DNA from: Aplectana chamaeleonis
Taxonomy: Eukaryota; Nematoda; Chromadorea; Rhabditida; Cosmocercidae
Assembly (NCBI GenBank): GCA_029168955.1
Contig: JAPDOI010000704.1
Span: 1-64,000, forward strand
Direction: 5' to 3'
Length of the DNA stretch: 64,000 nucleotides
Shown: positions 53,469-62,090 of the stretch, in pieces
Numbering within the stretch: the first letter of the stretch is position 1
Layout of the letters: each line of letters starts with the position of its first letter
Notes under the pieces: generated by a model
The model's database searches: none
The model's input: only the letters and a program-made list of their open reading frames with translations
Told to the model about the DNA's origin: nothing
Made by a program: the position numbers and the translations under genes

Positions 53469-53802
53469 AGCAGATGTGTGCAGGACCTCATACGGAATGT
53501 TCAGGACATCATGGAACCTGTGCAGGACCTCAGTAGGGGCGTGCAGGACGTCGAAGAATGTGTGCAGGACCTCAGTAGGGGCGTGCAGGACATCATGGAA
53601 CGTGCGCAGAACCCCACTAGGGATGAGAAGGACGTCATGGAATGTGTACAGGACCTCAGTAAAATTGTGCAAGACATCATGAAGCTTGTGCAGGACCCCT
53701 GTAAGGATGAGCAGCACGTCATGGAATGTGTGTAGGACCTTAGTAGGAGTGTGCAGGACATCAAGGGACGTGCGCATGACCTCAGTTTAATGTTCAGGAC
53801 AC
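53469..53802. repeat. Degenerate right edge of the satellite
   Basis: From the one-base loss in GTAGCAGATGTG at about 53,470 the monomers diverge steadily: GGGATGAGAAGGACG, CAGTAAAATTGTGCAAG, CTGTAAGGATGAGCAGCACG, then the last recognisable pieces GTGCGCATGACCTCAGTTT and TTCAGGACACC. The 21-bp rhythm persists but matches to consensus fall well below those inside the array. Higher divergence at the end of a satellite is the known result of reduced unequal exchange there. After about 53,802 no monomer can be recognised. Confidence 0.85.
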
Positions 53803-53841
53803 CAAATGCAAGCCATGCCTCCGAATCAATAAGAACGAAAG

Positions 53842-54134
53842 TTAAGTGCGCCAGAACAGGGCTACCGTAATCTCACTCGAGTTGGCTCTAAAATTGTCTA
53901 AGTTCTGACTCCGAATTTGCTACATCTTCACCACCGGTGGTGCTGTTTTCCTGCTTTGTAGTCCAGGCAGATCCTCAACTGCTGACCTCTGGAGAAGGAC
54001 GGTGTGTGAATGAAGACACACCGCTCTTCACTTCTCTTATACTTTACCCTTGATCAATTGGGTATCAAATTTGTTTACGAGAGCCGAATAACATCAAACT
54101 TAAGATTACGGTAGTCCTCTTCTGACGCACTTAA
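53842..54134. mobile_element. TTAA-bounded inverted-repeat element, 293 bp
   Basis: The ends are inverted repeats of 34 bp with 30 matches: 53,842-53,875 begins TTAAGTGCGCCAGAA, and 54,101-54,134 read in reverse begins TTAAGTGCGTCAGAA. Both run on into CTACCGTAATCT. There is no coding capacity. Outer TTAA at both ends suits a piggyBac-type target, but the superfamily is an inference. It starts only 40 bp after the last satellite monomer, and its right TTAA is also the left TTAA of the next element. Confidence 0.75.
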
Positions 54135-54800
54135 AGGCAGTGTTCACGATAAAAATCGTTTTTCTGTTCTCCCGCCTATCTTGAAAACGGCACCATGCTG
54201 ATTCCAATGATATCTCTGAAATCTTACAATACCTTCTGGGAACGGAGTTATGGTCCCTCAAAAATTGAGCTAAGGAAACATGGTGGACGAGTTGTCCGAG
54301 GCTCGTAACTTCCGTCTTTTGCAGCCGATGTATGCTAGCTGACCTGAGTAAAGAGAGCAGTTGAGATTGAAGTGAAGGACGGGGCTAATGATTTGAAATC
54401 ATCGCTCATCTCACGATCTCGAGCATTCATTTGTTCACGTCGGTGGGCGTGTGTTTCGCTTTTGGGGTTTGCCTTGCGCTCGAAGTGGCAACTTCGGGCT
54501 GTTTTGGAGGAGTGCGAATATGGAGCTTCGGGGAACCGTTCTTCTCCTATACAAATTATACGTATCGATCAAACGTGTCCAAACAGGTAATTGCAGGTAA
54601 ACAAGTTTTGTCACTACAACAGGCATGTTTCAACGTTAGGAGCCGATCGGTTCCCCGAAGCTCCATACCACTATTCCTTTTGGAGCTTTTCCTGGCTCGT
54701 TTTCGTGCGTTCTTTCGACGTCGACGTTACAGTGTGCCCCTCCACTACCCATGCCTAGTGGAAACTGAAACACATTTTCTATCGTGAATACTGCCTTTAA
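54131..54800. mobile_element. TTAA-bounded MITE-like element, 670 bp
   Basis: The terminal inverted repeat TTAAAGGCAGTRTTCACGA matches at both ends (20 of 21 bases). The first 310 bp and the region CTGGCTCGTTTTCG near 54,693 match the element at 57,198-57,680, so the two are one family. About 190 bp extra here is a nested hairpin with perfect 20-bp arms at 54,519-54,538 and 54,648-54,667 around a 109-bp loop. Open frames of 72 and 118 codons inside are unrelated to any family I know and I do not call them. Confidence 0.8.
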
Positions 54801-55259
54801 CTATCGTTCTTGTTCCGAATCAGACATATGGGCCTGCGCAGACGAGCCATATCAGCATGAACCGGTGACGTTTGGCTAGAGCGGCTGACCCTGGGTATAT
54901 CCTAGACGTGGTGGGGCCACCCAAGATTTACTCATAGAAATGATGAAAAACTCTGATAAAAGACGCCTGTTACTGCGTTATCAACCATTGTTTTTATAAG
55001 GGCTCTATGGAAATACTGCGACTGGTAGCCTTACCAATTGGCGGTTCATTCCATTTCTGTCTTGAATGGTGGGTGCCCCCCCCCCGTCTAGGATAGTGCC
55101 TAGACCCTGTACAATTGGGTCATTTTAAAGCTCATTCCTTCATTTTTTCGACTTTTAAATTCGAAAAGTATCCTCCATTTCCCCGCTACTCGCAGGGTTG
55201 GGCTCCACTATCATAGGAATGGTGCGATTTTGAGAATGATTTCTTCATTTTGATAGTTG
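54801..55259. other. Unassigned intergenic sequence
   Basis: I see no gene. Small features are a run of ten C at about 55,076 and a short self-complementary stretch CTTTTAAATTCGAAAAG near 55,152. Confidence 0.6.
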
Positions 55260-55440
55260 CCTTTTTTCGAAAAACAACCGCTTCGCATCGACCATAGTGA
55301 TAATACGACTGCGAGTAGCTCGGAAATGAATGCTATCTTATTTGTAGGAAGCCGCGTTGCAACTATTACATATCTTGCAGTCTTAGCAGCGGAGCGGTTG
55401 TTTCATCATTTCTACCACTATGTTTTCGAAAAAAAAAAAC
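55260..55440. mobile_element. Possible small inverted-repeat element
   Basis: AAACAACCGCTTCGC near 55,272 is answered in reverse by GCGGAGCGGTTGTTT near 55,390, and both sides are bordered by TTTTTCGAAAA-like runs. The GCGGAGCGG word also ends other hairpins in this flank. The arms are short and imperfect, so this is tentative. Confidence 0.35.
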
Positions 55441-55500
55441 AACTTGACTTTCAGAGCTTGACGATATTGTAGAAGGGAAACCCTTGTGAAAAAGTTGTGA

Positions 55501-56293
55501 AATTTCTGAAAGTTGGGCTCCGCAGAAAAGGTCAAGGATTGGCATTGCTCTAAAATGCCGTGAAATTGTTCCATTAGATTTGGCTATCAAACTGATTTTC
55601 TAAATGTAGTGAAATTGTTGAATCGATTTGGCTTTTGTTGGTATATGCAGACAACATAATCATTAAGTGTATTGAAATTGTTGCAAACGGATTTGGCAGG
55701 AGCTCTATCAATTATCACAGTCAAATCACGCGTCAGAAGGGGTTTTTCTTGGAGCGCATATTGAATCGAATGAGAACAAGCATAAGTCTAGCAACAAAAA
55801 CGTTTCCATACAATGCGAACCATGAAAGCGTTGAGGACACGAAGACATAGCGTCAGTAGCTAATAAATTGTGTTACAATTCGTTTTCATGATTTTTATCT
55901 AATCGGTGAGGGAAGGTCTAGTACCTTAGTGGGAACTACACTGAAAAGGCAGAATAGCATTCGGAAACCTTATTTCTAGCCCATAAGGCGACATTTCGCT
56001 AAGCAGTAATTAAGAAGTAGTTTTTTGTTTTTGTCTTTATTTGCTCGCCAGAGGATCTGACGCGTGATTTGACTGTGATAATTCATAGAGCTCCTGCCAG
56101 ATCCGTTGGCAACAATTTTACTACATTTAATGATTATGTTGTCTGCATATACCAACAACAGCCAAATCGATTCACCAATTTCACTACATTTAGAAAATCA
56201 GTTTGATAGCCAAATCTAATGGAACAATTTCACGGCATTTTAGAGCAATGCCAAATCCTTGACCTTTTCTGCGGAGCCCAACTTTCAGAAATT
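55501..56293. mobile_element. Fold-back inverted repeat, 236-bp arms
   Basis: The arm 55,501-55,736 is the reverse complement of 56,057-56,293 with about ten differences by eye, roughly 96% identity. The spacer is 320 bp (55,737-56,056). Each arm contains three spaced copies of GAAATTGTT followed about ten bases on by GATTTGGC, like the subterminal repeats of some DNA transposons. I found no clear target-site duplication. Short open frames in both arms translate to the same LVYADNIII peptide, which I do not take as coding. Confidence 0.8.
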
Positions 56294-57143
56294 GAAGATT
56301 TGTTTTCATATTTTTATTAATATGCATATATGAGGATTAAAGTTTTTATGTGAACATGCTGCGAATGCAATGAAGGACCATTGTTTGCTCAATTATGGAT
56401 GTTTTCAAATGCTTGCTTGAGTGCCTGGATTATTTTTCACCGTTTTGCCTCAACTTTGCTCCAAAAATATCCAGTTATCCAAAATTATCCGACCGGATAT
56501 CCGTATCCGAATCATTAGAAAAATGGCATTATCTGAATCGATCCGTTATCCGAAAATTTGAAAAAGCACATTATCTGAATCGAACCAATATCCGGAAAAT
56601 TGTCTTCGGATAACAAGCATAATAGCCATGGCTAAGCGCATCATATACGAACCGATTGGGCTCCAGCCAAGAATGCCTAATCGTTTTTTATAGGCAGGGT
56701 TGTGAAAAAGTCCCGCACTTACATGATACATGTTGCATGTTCAATGATAAGGAAACTATATGTATACCAGTGATTCAACTCACCTCAAATTCAAAAAGCT
56801 TCACCATAATAACGGGAAGAAACATAACCGCGGAGCGGTACAACAAAGGTTCGAAAATGCCTCAAGAAATCTGTTGGAAAAATTTCGTCATGGTCGGCGC
56901 TGGTCATTCGCTAGACTTAGAAAATCCTCTCCTCAGATTAGAAGATTTTTACCATATATCTATCGACAATTCCATCATCAGCTGCTAGAAAAACTCCAAC
57001 AGAAAGAAAGAAAGAGAAAGACAGAAGACCGACACATTTGGCCAACTCGACAACTGCTGTCCCGTGAATTTATTTTGGGTATTCTGGGGCAAGGATGTTT
57101 GTGCCCAGAACTCGTCTGCTTTGTACTCGATGAAATTCGGTTT
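56294..57143. other. Intergenic sequence with short TATCCGAA repeats
   Basis: At 56,466-56,610 variants of TATCCGAA and ATTATCTGAATCGA recur, including two copies of CATTATCTGAATCGA about 43 bp apart, forming a small degenerate tandem repeat. From 56,656 to 57,152 two overlapping plus frames of 110 and 130 codons are open. Their products are basic and match no family I recognise, so no gene is called. Confidence 0.5.
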
Positions 57144-57197
57144 AGGCCGTAGTTATACGCCAGCGCAACGCTGCGGAAATAGCAAGACAACTACCAC

Positions 57198-57680
57198 TTA
57201 AAGGCAGTGTCCACGAAGAAAATCGTTCTTCTGTTTTTCAGCCTATCTTGAAAACGATCCCATGCTGATTCCAGCGATGTGTCTGAAATCGTACACGACC
57301 TTCTGGGATCAGAGTTATGGTCCCTCAAAAATTGAGCTAGAGAAGCATTGTGAACGAGTTTTCCGAGGCTTGTAACTTCCGTCTTTTGCAGCCGATGTAT
57401 TCGAGCTGACCTGAGTAAAGAGAGAAGTTGAGAATGAAGGGACGAACGGGGCTTTTGATCGAAAACAATCGCTCATTTCGCAATTTCGAGTGTTCCTTCG
57501 TTCACGTCGAGAAACTCGACCGCGAGCGAAAGGGCTAGCGCGAGCGGACTTCGGAGCCGTATGGAGCTCTTTCTGGCTCGTTTTCGTTTGTTCTTTCGAC
57601 CCCGGGCTCCAATGAGACTCTGAACTTTCGATTTCCGGCCAAAAACCGAGGACGAAATTTATCGTGGACCCTGCCCTTAA
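57198..57680. mobile_element. TTAA-bounded MITE-like element, second copy, 483 bp
   Basis: Begins TTAAAGGCAGTGTCCACGA and ends with the imperfect reverse complement ending in CCCTTAA. The left 310 bp align with 54,131-54,441 (shared ATTGAGCTA, CTTCCGTCTTTTGCAGCCG, GCTGACCTGAGTAAAGAGAG), and the right part shares CTGGCTCGTTTTCG. It lacks the nested hairpin of the first copy. Confidence 0.78.
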
Positions 57681-57719
57681 TTGCGTCCTAAGCTCTGGTA
57701 CAGCCGTAGTGACCTGTTG

Positions 57720-57828
57720 ATTTCGATTATCACCAGCAGCGGAGCGGTGGGCCTCGGTGAAATATAACTAGTGATAAGGATGTTTCGACAAAAAGGCCAC
57801 CGCTCCGCGCTGTGATAACCGAAAACAT
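57720..57828. mobile_element. Short hairpin element with GCGGAGCGGTGG arms
   Basis: The left arm TTTCGATTATCACCAGC then GCGGAGCGGTGG is answered by CCACCGCTCCGCGCTGTGATAACCG in reverse, with a 50-bp loop. The size is about 109 bp, typical of a MITE. The word GCGGAGCGG is shared with other hairpins of the flank. Confidence 0.6.
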
Positions 57829-58283
57829 GAGTTCACTTGGAATGAAACAGAGTCTAAGTGTGCTGAGACATGCCAAAAGGAAGAGTTGTCCCAGGAAAAC
57901 GCACAGGAAGCCCGCACCAAGCAGTTATACACGCCGCGGCATTGTATACTGTATCCTTGCGGGACCTACCCCGCTGGAAATTGGCCAATTTCCATCAGCT
58001 GATTATTTTTCAGATCTAAACTTGTTAAAATACCACCAAAGCGACATAACGAGAACTGCTATGACAGGAGCAATAGATTTCTAGTGACTTTTTGCCATAA
58101 ACAAGTGTTAGAAGCGTGAAATATGGATAAAATGCAATTGAAACGCCCGAGAATTTTAGGTCCGCAGTATTGCGTCAAAGACGTCTAAGACGCAACATTG
58201 CAGACGAGTCCCTGATCCAAGCGGCAAGAGGCGGCAATGTCATCGCGGGACGTTTTCATTCCGCTGGTGTATAACTACGGCCT

Positions 58284-58570
58284 TGATCAAATGTCAGGAG
58301 AACACCACGCTAGCTTGGTTGCGTTGAAAATAGCTTTGATGCATGCTTCGAACCAAATTATGGAGAAAGAATGAGACAAGAATGTGCGACAGTAGTGAGG
58401 ACATAATTTTCGACCTTGTGTTGTGTAAGCGTATTAAATGCGAATAAAATGATTTCGAAAACACTTTGTAACTTTCTGTGCTTGAAAGTGTTTCCCTTGA
58501 TCTAGAGGAGCATTTCATTTTTGAAATGGGTTGATTCGAAGATTCACAAACGACAGTCACAACTTTTCAG
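58284..58570. other. AT-rich intergenic sequence
   Basis: I see no gene or repeat. An 88-codon minus frame (58,294-58,560) has no recognisable features. Confidence 0.5.
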
Positions 58571-58990
58571 ACACCCTGCAATCTTGAAACAAGGGCCTGT
58601 AGCAAACCCACCGAAAGGTGGGAGCTGATAGCTGCCTCCCCGGCGCGAGGTGGTGGCTCACATCGCAAGCGGAATAGGTGGTGGCCGCCCTATCCTAATG
58701 CACGTGTGCGTGCTGAGGTGGTGACTTCGCTCGCAGCCGAATGTCACCCACCTCGGTACGCAGCCATGGACCTGAAGTCTGAAAGGGAGCCACGAGCTGC
58801 GAGTGGAAAATGGAAATAGCGCACGTATTGCAGAGACACGAAGGGAAGGAGCCAAGTCATGGGTCGTGCATGACCGAGGTGGTGACGGCGCGGGTAGGAG
58901 ATCACCTTTTCTCATTTCACCTTTTCTGACGACGATTGACCGCCTCCGTTGAAGTTTAAGTGGAATTCCGAGTTTTGCGCTGATCATGCA
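58571..58990. repeat. GC-rich patch with repeated GAGGTGGTG
   Basis: GAGGTGGTG occurs near 58,650, 58,713 and 58,878, with TAGGTGGTGG near 58,676. GAGGTGGTGAC at 58,713 pairs with GTCACCCACCTC near 58,742 around a 17-base loop, and the 58,878 copy can pair with the same partner. GC content is clearly above its neighbours. It may be a dispersed repeat or a structured RNA remnant. I do not recognise the family. Confidence 0.4.
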
Positions 58991-60230
58991 AAAATTTCCC
59001 GCTATGGCTGTGGATTGTGCTTTAGACTGATAACCTCCCCTAACATGAGGTAAATATCGGAGGAAAAATCATTGTGAAGCCTACAACAATGAAAAACTTT
59101 ACAATGAGTGCAGGTCATTGCTGCAATGCTGTTGGCCGCATTTCGAGACGGCATAATCAATTGCCCCTCATCAGCTGTTGATTTTTCGTGGGCGCTAATT
59201 TCCCTACATTTTCTCCTCATTATTGCTGTTTCTGAGCCCTCGAGCTGGTTCCTTTTTTCTTAAAAAAAAGCTGTACGTGACGTGTTTGTACTGCATGGTA
59301 TGTATATGCAGTGAGTTTTCTTCAGGAATCCACCAAAATAGTTTGAAGGTAAATTCGACGAAATATTTTCCCTTAGAGCTGACCAATTTTTCGTATGGTT
59401 TCATGGTTCGCTAATTTTCGGCGACCGCTGAGAGATATGGTGACAAATTCTTCGCAAGTCCGAGATCGTGTTCCACTTAACCTTATCACTAACTGGCTAT
59501 GTTCAATTCGATCGAAATGGTACTTTTGCACAACACCTTTTTTCACCACAGAAGCTGTCGGAAATGCACATTCGGTAAAGTTACCCCCAAAAAAAACTCA
59601 CACACATACTATGTCACATACCGTAAGACACAAAACGTGCAGTGCTTACGAAAAAGGTAAAGAAAAACATGAACAGCAGGGAAAGGAGAAAACGTCAGCA
59701 GCGGTCAAGAATAGCAGCAGATTTAAAGGTCATGATGACTATTCTGGAGAGAAAACAAGTACAAGGGATTGAAGATTATAAGCTTCTATCAGACAGAAAT
59801 CTGAACGATCGTCTCGAAAAAAAAGAAGAAATCCTAGTCTGAGAAAAGTCTGAGAAACTCCGATAAATATCGAAAATTTCTTATCACTTCTCCGCCCTGG
59901 AAACAGTCAAGAACAAGCCTACACCACGGGGTTTTCAAAGGTAGCCGAGTTATTATCAAAATTGCTGGATACAGGGGAAATTTTCGTGATAACTTGTGAA
60001 CGGTTTCTCTGCCTCTGAAAAGGGCATCGTACTCGAAAACATGAAATATTTGAAAAAATCAAGATTTGCTTCTATTCTTAACTCCATTTTGTGTCGATGT
60101 TTGTTAAGCCAGTAGTAGCGTGATCATGTACAAACATGGTTCTTTAAAGAAAAATTCATAAGCCTTGTAAGAATAGGTATAATTCAAGAACTAAAACTTT
60201 ACCTGCTTAGTTTCAAAGAAGAATTTTCCT
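58991..60230. other. Intergenic sequence, no supported gene
   Basis: Lower-GC DNA without clear repeats. The plus frame 59,642-59,842 begins with a non-ATG codon and encodes a very basic stretch (RERRKRQQRSR) followed by a leucine- and lysine-rich helix-prone tail ending in a stop. This loosely resembles a basic DNA-binding region, but the conserved asparagine, alanine and arginine pattern of bZIP or the bHLH core is not met. No convincing splice sites flank it. Confidence 0.5.
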
Positions 60231-60800
60231 TCCAAGATGGTGGCTTTGGCTGGCAACAGGGCATGATGTATTTCAGGTTAGACAAAGAAGATGAAAATTT
60301 TCAATGTCCAAATCACTCTGATCAAGTTTCGAGTAATCTGCGAACTATTCCAAAAAAAACAGAAACCATGAATTTCTTCGCAAACTCGAAATCTTGTTCT
60401 TGTGCAACTGCTGCAAACGTGTAAGCAGTAATAGTCGTGAATAGTTTGTAATGAACTTAGCAGAATAGAATGTACTGCAGATGTTAAGAGAACGATTTGC
60501 ATGGAATGGATTCCTGTCTATTGTTTTGTTCATCTCACACCCTTGCTAATAGCGAGAATGCCATCTCCACTGTGACCGCGCGGTGCAGCTGTTGTGCGCG
60601 CTGTCGATGCGACCAGCGTGCGTGGTTCGACCCCAACATGTGGCCGATTTTTGCAAATAGAAATGCCTCGTTACGAAAGGTCGCTTCGAACTGGCAACAA
60701 TAGGTGGCATCCGGGCACGATGTACCTCAGGTCGGCTGCCATCTTTATGTGGTGGCGGCGGGGGGTTTGCTACGGGCCAAGGAGTTCATGTAGACTACTT
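60231..60800 (+). repeat. tRNA-like, possibly SINE-derived patch
   Basis: GGTTCGACCCC at 60,624-60,634 fits the B box of tRNA-type RNA polymerase III promoters, and GGTGCAGCTGTTG about 44 bases earlier is a weak A box. The stem CGCTGTCG with CGACCAGCG lies between them. The T stem fails at two pairs and there is no acceptor stem, so it is not a working tRNA. GGGCACGATGTACCTCAGGT at about 60,713 resembles GGGCATGATGTATTTCAGGT at about 60,258, suggesting a shared repeat family. Confidence 0.3.
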
Positions 60801-61338
60801 TCTAATGTGAAGTTAGTAGGACTTTCAAATGGTTTCCTTTCTATACTCGGTGGGCGCATACATTAAAACGGCGGAAAATCGAAAAAAAGTGTTATTAGAA
60901 AGTTCTCGGAAGGATAATGTTGTGAAAACATCTGTACTTCGGTTTTTCCGCACCTTGGATTCGCTCCTGATCACGGGAAATGCGTTTAGGGTTTACAGGG
61001 GAAAAATTAGGGTTTTTTCAACCTTTTTTTTGGGGGGGGCTTAGGGTTTACAGGGGAAAATTAGGGTTTACGTATACAATGAAGTGTGTATTAGATTGTG
61101 CCTGAGAGGGGCTTGACATCGCTCACCACCGTGTATTTGGCTGGACCACAGTAATCGTTATCTAAAGTGCATAGAACTCCTAGAGAACGAATTTTCGCAG
61201 AAGATCGAACGCTTTTGTTGCCCCCGTTCACCGCCGGAACGTGGTCAACTATCTCGACAGTTCTTTGTTCATCCCTTTTTACAACTAATCACAAAAAGCG
61301 AAGAGAGAGAAACCTGTTACAGAGGTTACGACCACAAA
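60801..61338. other. Intergenic sequence with a short TTAGGG-containing direct repeat
   Basis: TTAGGGTTTACAGGGGAAAA is present at about 60,986 and again at about 61,041, each followed by an A/T-stretch and a second TTAGGGTT, around a T8G8 run. No gene is visible. Confidence 0.55.
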
Positions 61339-61501
61339 TATGTACATAACGTCGGCATGGATCCGGAAGAGACTTAGCGTTCACTGTTGAAGGTTGGCGC
61401 AAACTCGGTGCCATATGCTATAACGTAGGTGCACCGAGTTTGCGCCAACCTCCAATAGGGAACACAAAGTCTCTTCACGAGCCATGCGGATGTTATACAT
61501 A
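61339..61501. mobile_element. Hairpin MITE-like element, 163 bp
   Basis: A perfect 21-bp stem, 61,391-61,411 against 61,431-61,451 (core GGTTGGCGCAAACTCGG), encloses a 19-base loop. Outer arms continue with imperfect pairing (AGAGACTT with AAGTCTCT, GGCATGG with CCATGCGG, TATGTACATAAC with ATGTTATACATA). The whole unit folds on itself and has no coding capacity. It could be a MITE or, if transcribed, a long hairpin RNA. Confidence 0.7.
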
Positions 61502-62090
61502 TTGGCCATCAAAGCCCTGTGCATTCCACGCTTCCGAGATCTTCCAATGATTGTCTATACGTGATGTACACATCTCAAGCACGACGGAATGACCGAAGAT
61601 GGTTCATATCCTTATCTTCGATCCAGGCCTCACCATCATCACATTTAATGCTTTGAATCATTTGCTTCTCCACCATTCGCCACTTCTACTGTTGATCCAA
61701 AGATGTTGGTTAATCATCAGAAACTATTTGCTGTCTTAAATTGGTGAATGCACGTGAACATCGAATTTCGCCTTTATATTATTAGCATGTATTTTACACC
61801 GTACTGATCTGGAGCCATATGTTCGTTGGGGTGGAGAGAGCGGTCTAGGAGGAGAAGATTGTTTAGGATACCTGAGTGGGAAATCGTGAAGGTTCCCTCT
61901 AAACCAGAAACTTCAGAAATTAACGTTTTCTTAATCCTCTTTTTTTGCATTCAGTATATTTTTATTTCTAGTCATTGATCGCAAAACATAAACTTTTTCA
62001 TTAGGTGACCGCATTTCAATATTCCCTGTTCTTGACAAAGAATCTGCCGCGGTCATGAAAAATTCCCTTTGAGCTGTCTTGAAGTGAATT
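61502..62090. other. Intergenic sequence, nothing recognised
   Basis: AT-rich DNA with no open frame of interest, no repeat shared with the rest of the flank and no RNA gene that I can see. Confidence 0.55.

Larger units (their letters stand above)
1..53802. repeat. Satellite array, 21-bp monomer in 84-bp four-part unit
   Basis: The whole interval is head-to-tail repeats in one orientation. Each 21-bp monomer starts GTGCAGGAC and ends in one of four 12-base tails in the order A CCCAGTAGGGGT, B GTCGTAGAATGT, C CTCAGTAGGAGT, D ATTATGAGACCT (or ATCATGGGACCT, ATCATGGAACCT, ATCAAGGAACTT). About 2,560 monomers or 640 units of 84 bp are present. A hand count of the canonical 84-mer gives 31 G, 16 C, 20 A and 17 T: 56% GC with a G-over-C skew near +0.32 on the plus strand. 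Length changes are mostly whole 21-bp monomers (B to D without C at about 4,950, 42,310 and 49,350), with rarer one-base indels. I see no transposon insertion in the array. The left end lies outside the window. Function is unknown; a heterochromatic or subtelomeric satellite is the default inference. Confidence 0.97.
57144..58283. mobile_element. TIR-bounded composite segment, 1.14 kb
   Basis: The ends are inverted repeats of 22 bp with one mismatch: 57,144-57,165 and 58,262-58,283, core GGCCGTAGTTATAC then CCAGCG. Inside lie the TTAA element at 57,198-57,680, a hairpin element at 57,720-57,828 and a stem at about 58,166-58,212 (GCAGTATTGCGTC answered by GACGCAACATTGC). No transposase can be seen; the 90-codon frame 57,812-58,084 is unrecognised. 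I read it as a non-autonomous element invaded by others. The match may also be two separate copies of one short element in opposite orientation. Confidence 0.55.

Noticed and set aside
1..53802. A giant protein of 28-residue repeats (VQDPSRG, VQDVVEC, VQDLSRS, VQDIMRP) or two minus-strand repeat proteins
   Set aside because: Stops and one-base indels break every frame, frames change phase inside open stretches, several frames are open at once, and there are no unique exons or splice signals.
1..53802. CRISPR array
   Set aside because: Repeats are directly adjacent, the 12-base tails fall into four recurring types instead of unique spacers, and the surroundings are eukaryotic in character.
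1..53802. Centromeric satellite with a CENP-B-like box
   Set aside because: The monomer is only 21 bp, no CENP-B-type motif is visible in it, and nothing in the window ties the array to a centromere.
55635..55850. Reverse transcriptase fragment suggested by LVYADNIII
   Set aside because: The motif lacks the second aspartate of YADD, the following residues do not fit, and the stretch belongs to a fold-back arm whose copy on the other strand carries the same peptide.
56656..57152. Two overlapping open frames of 110 and 130 codons
   Set aside because: No recognisable domain, they overlap in different frames, and they are within the length expected by chance in 10 kb.
59642..59842. Exon of a bZIP or bHLH transcription factor
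   Set aside because: Basic and helix-prone, but it has a non-ATG start, lacks the signature residues of either family and has no flanking exon support.
60573..60646. Functional tRNA gene
   Set aside because: The T stem has two mismatches, no acceptor stem closes, and the anticodon arm has a wrong loop size.
60984..61070. Interstitial telomere repeat (TTAGGG-like words)
   Set aside because: Only a few words separated by other sequence; no tandem TTAGGG, TTTAGGG or TTAGGC run.
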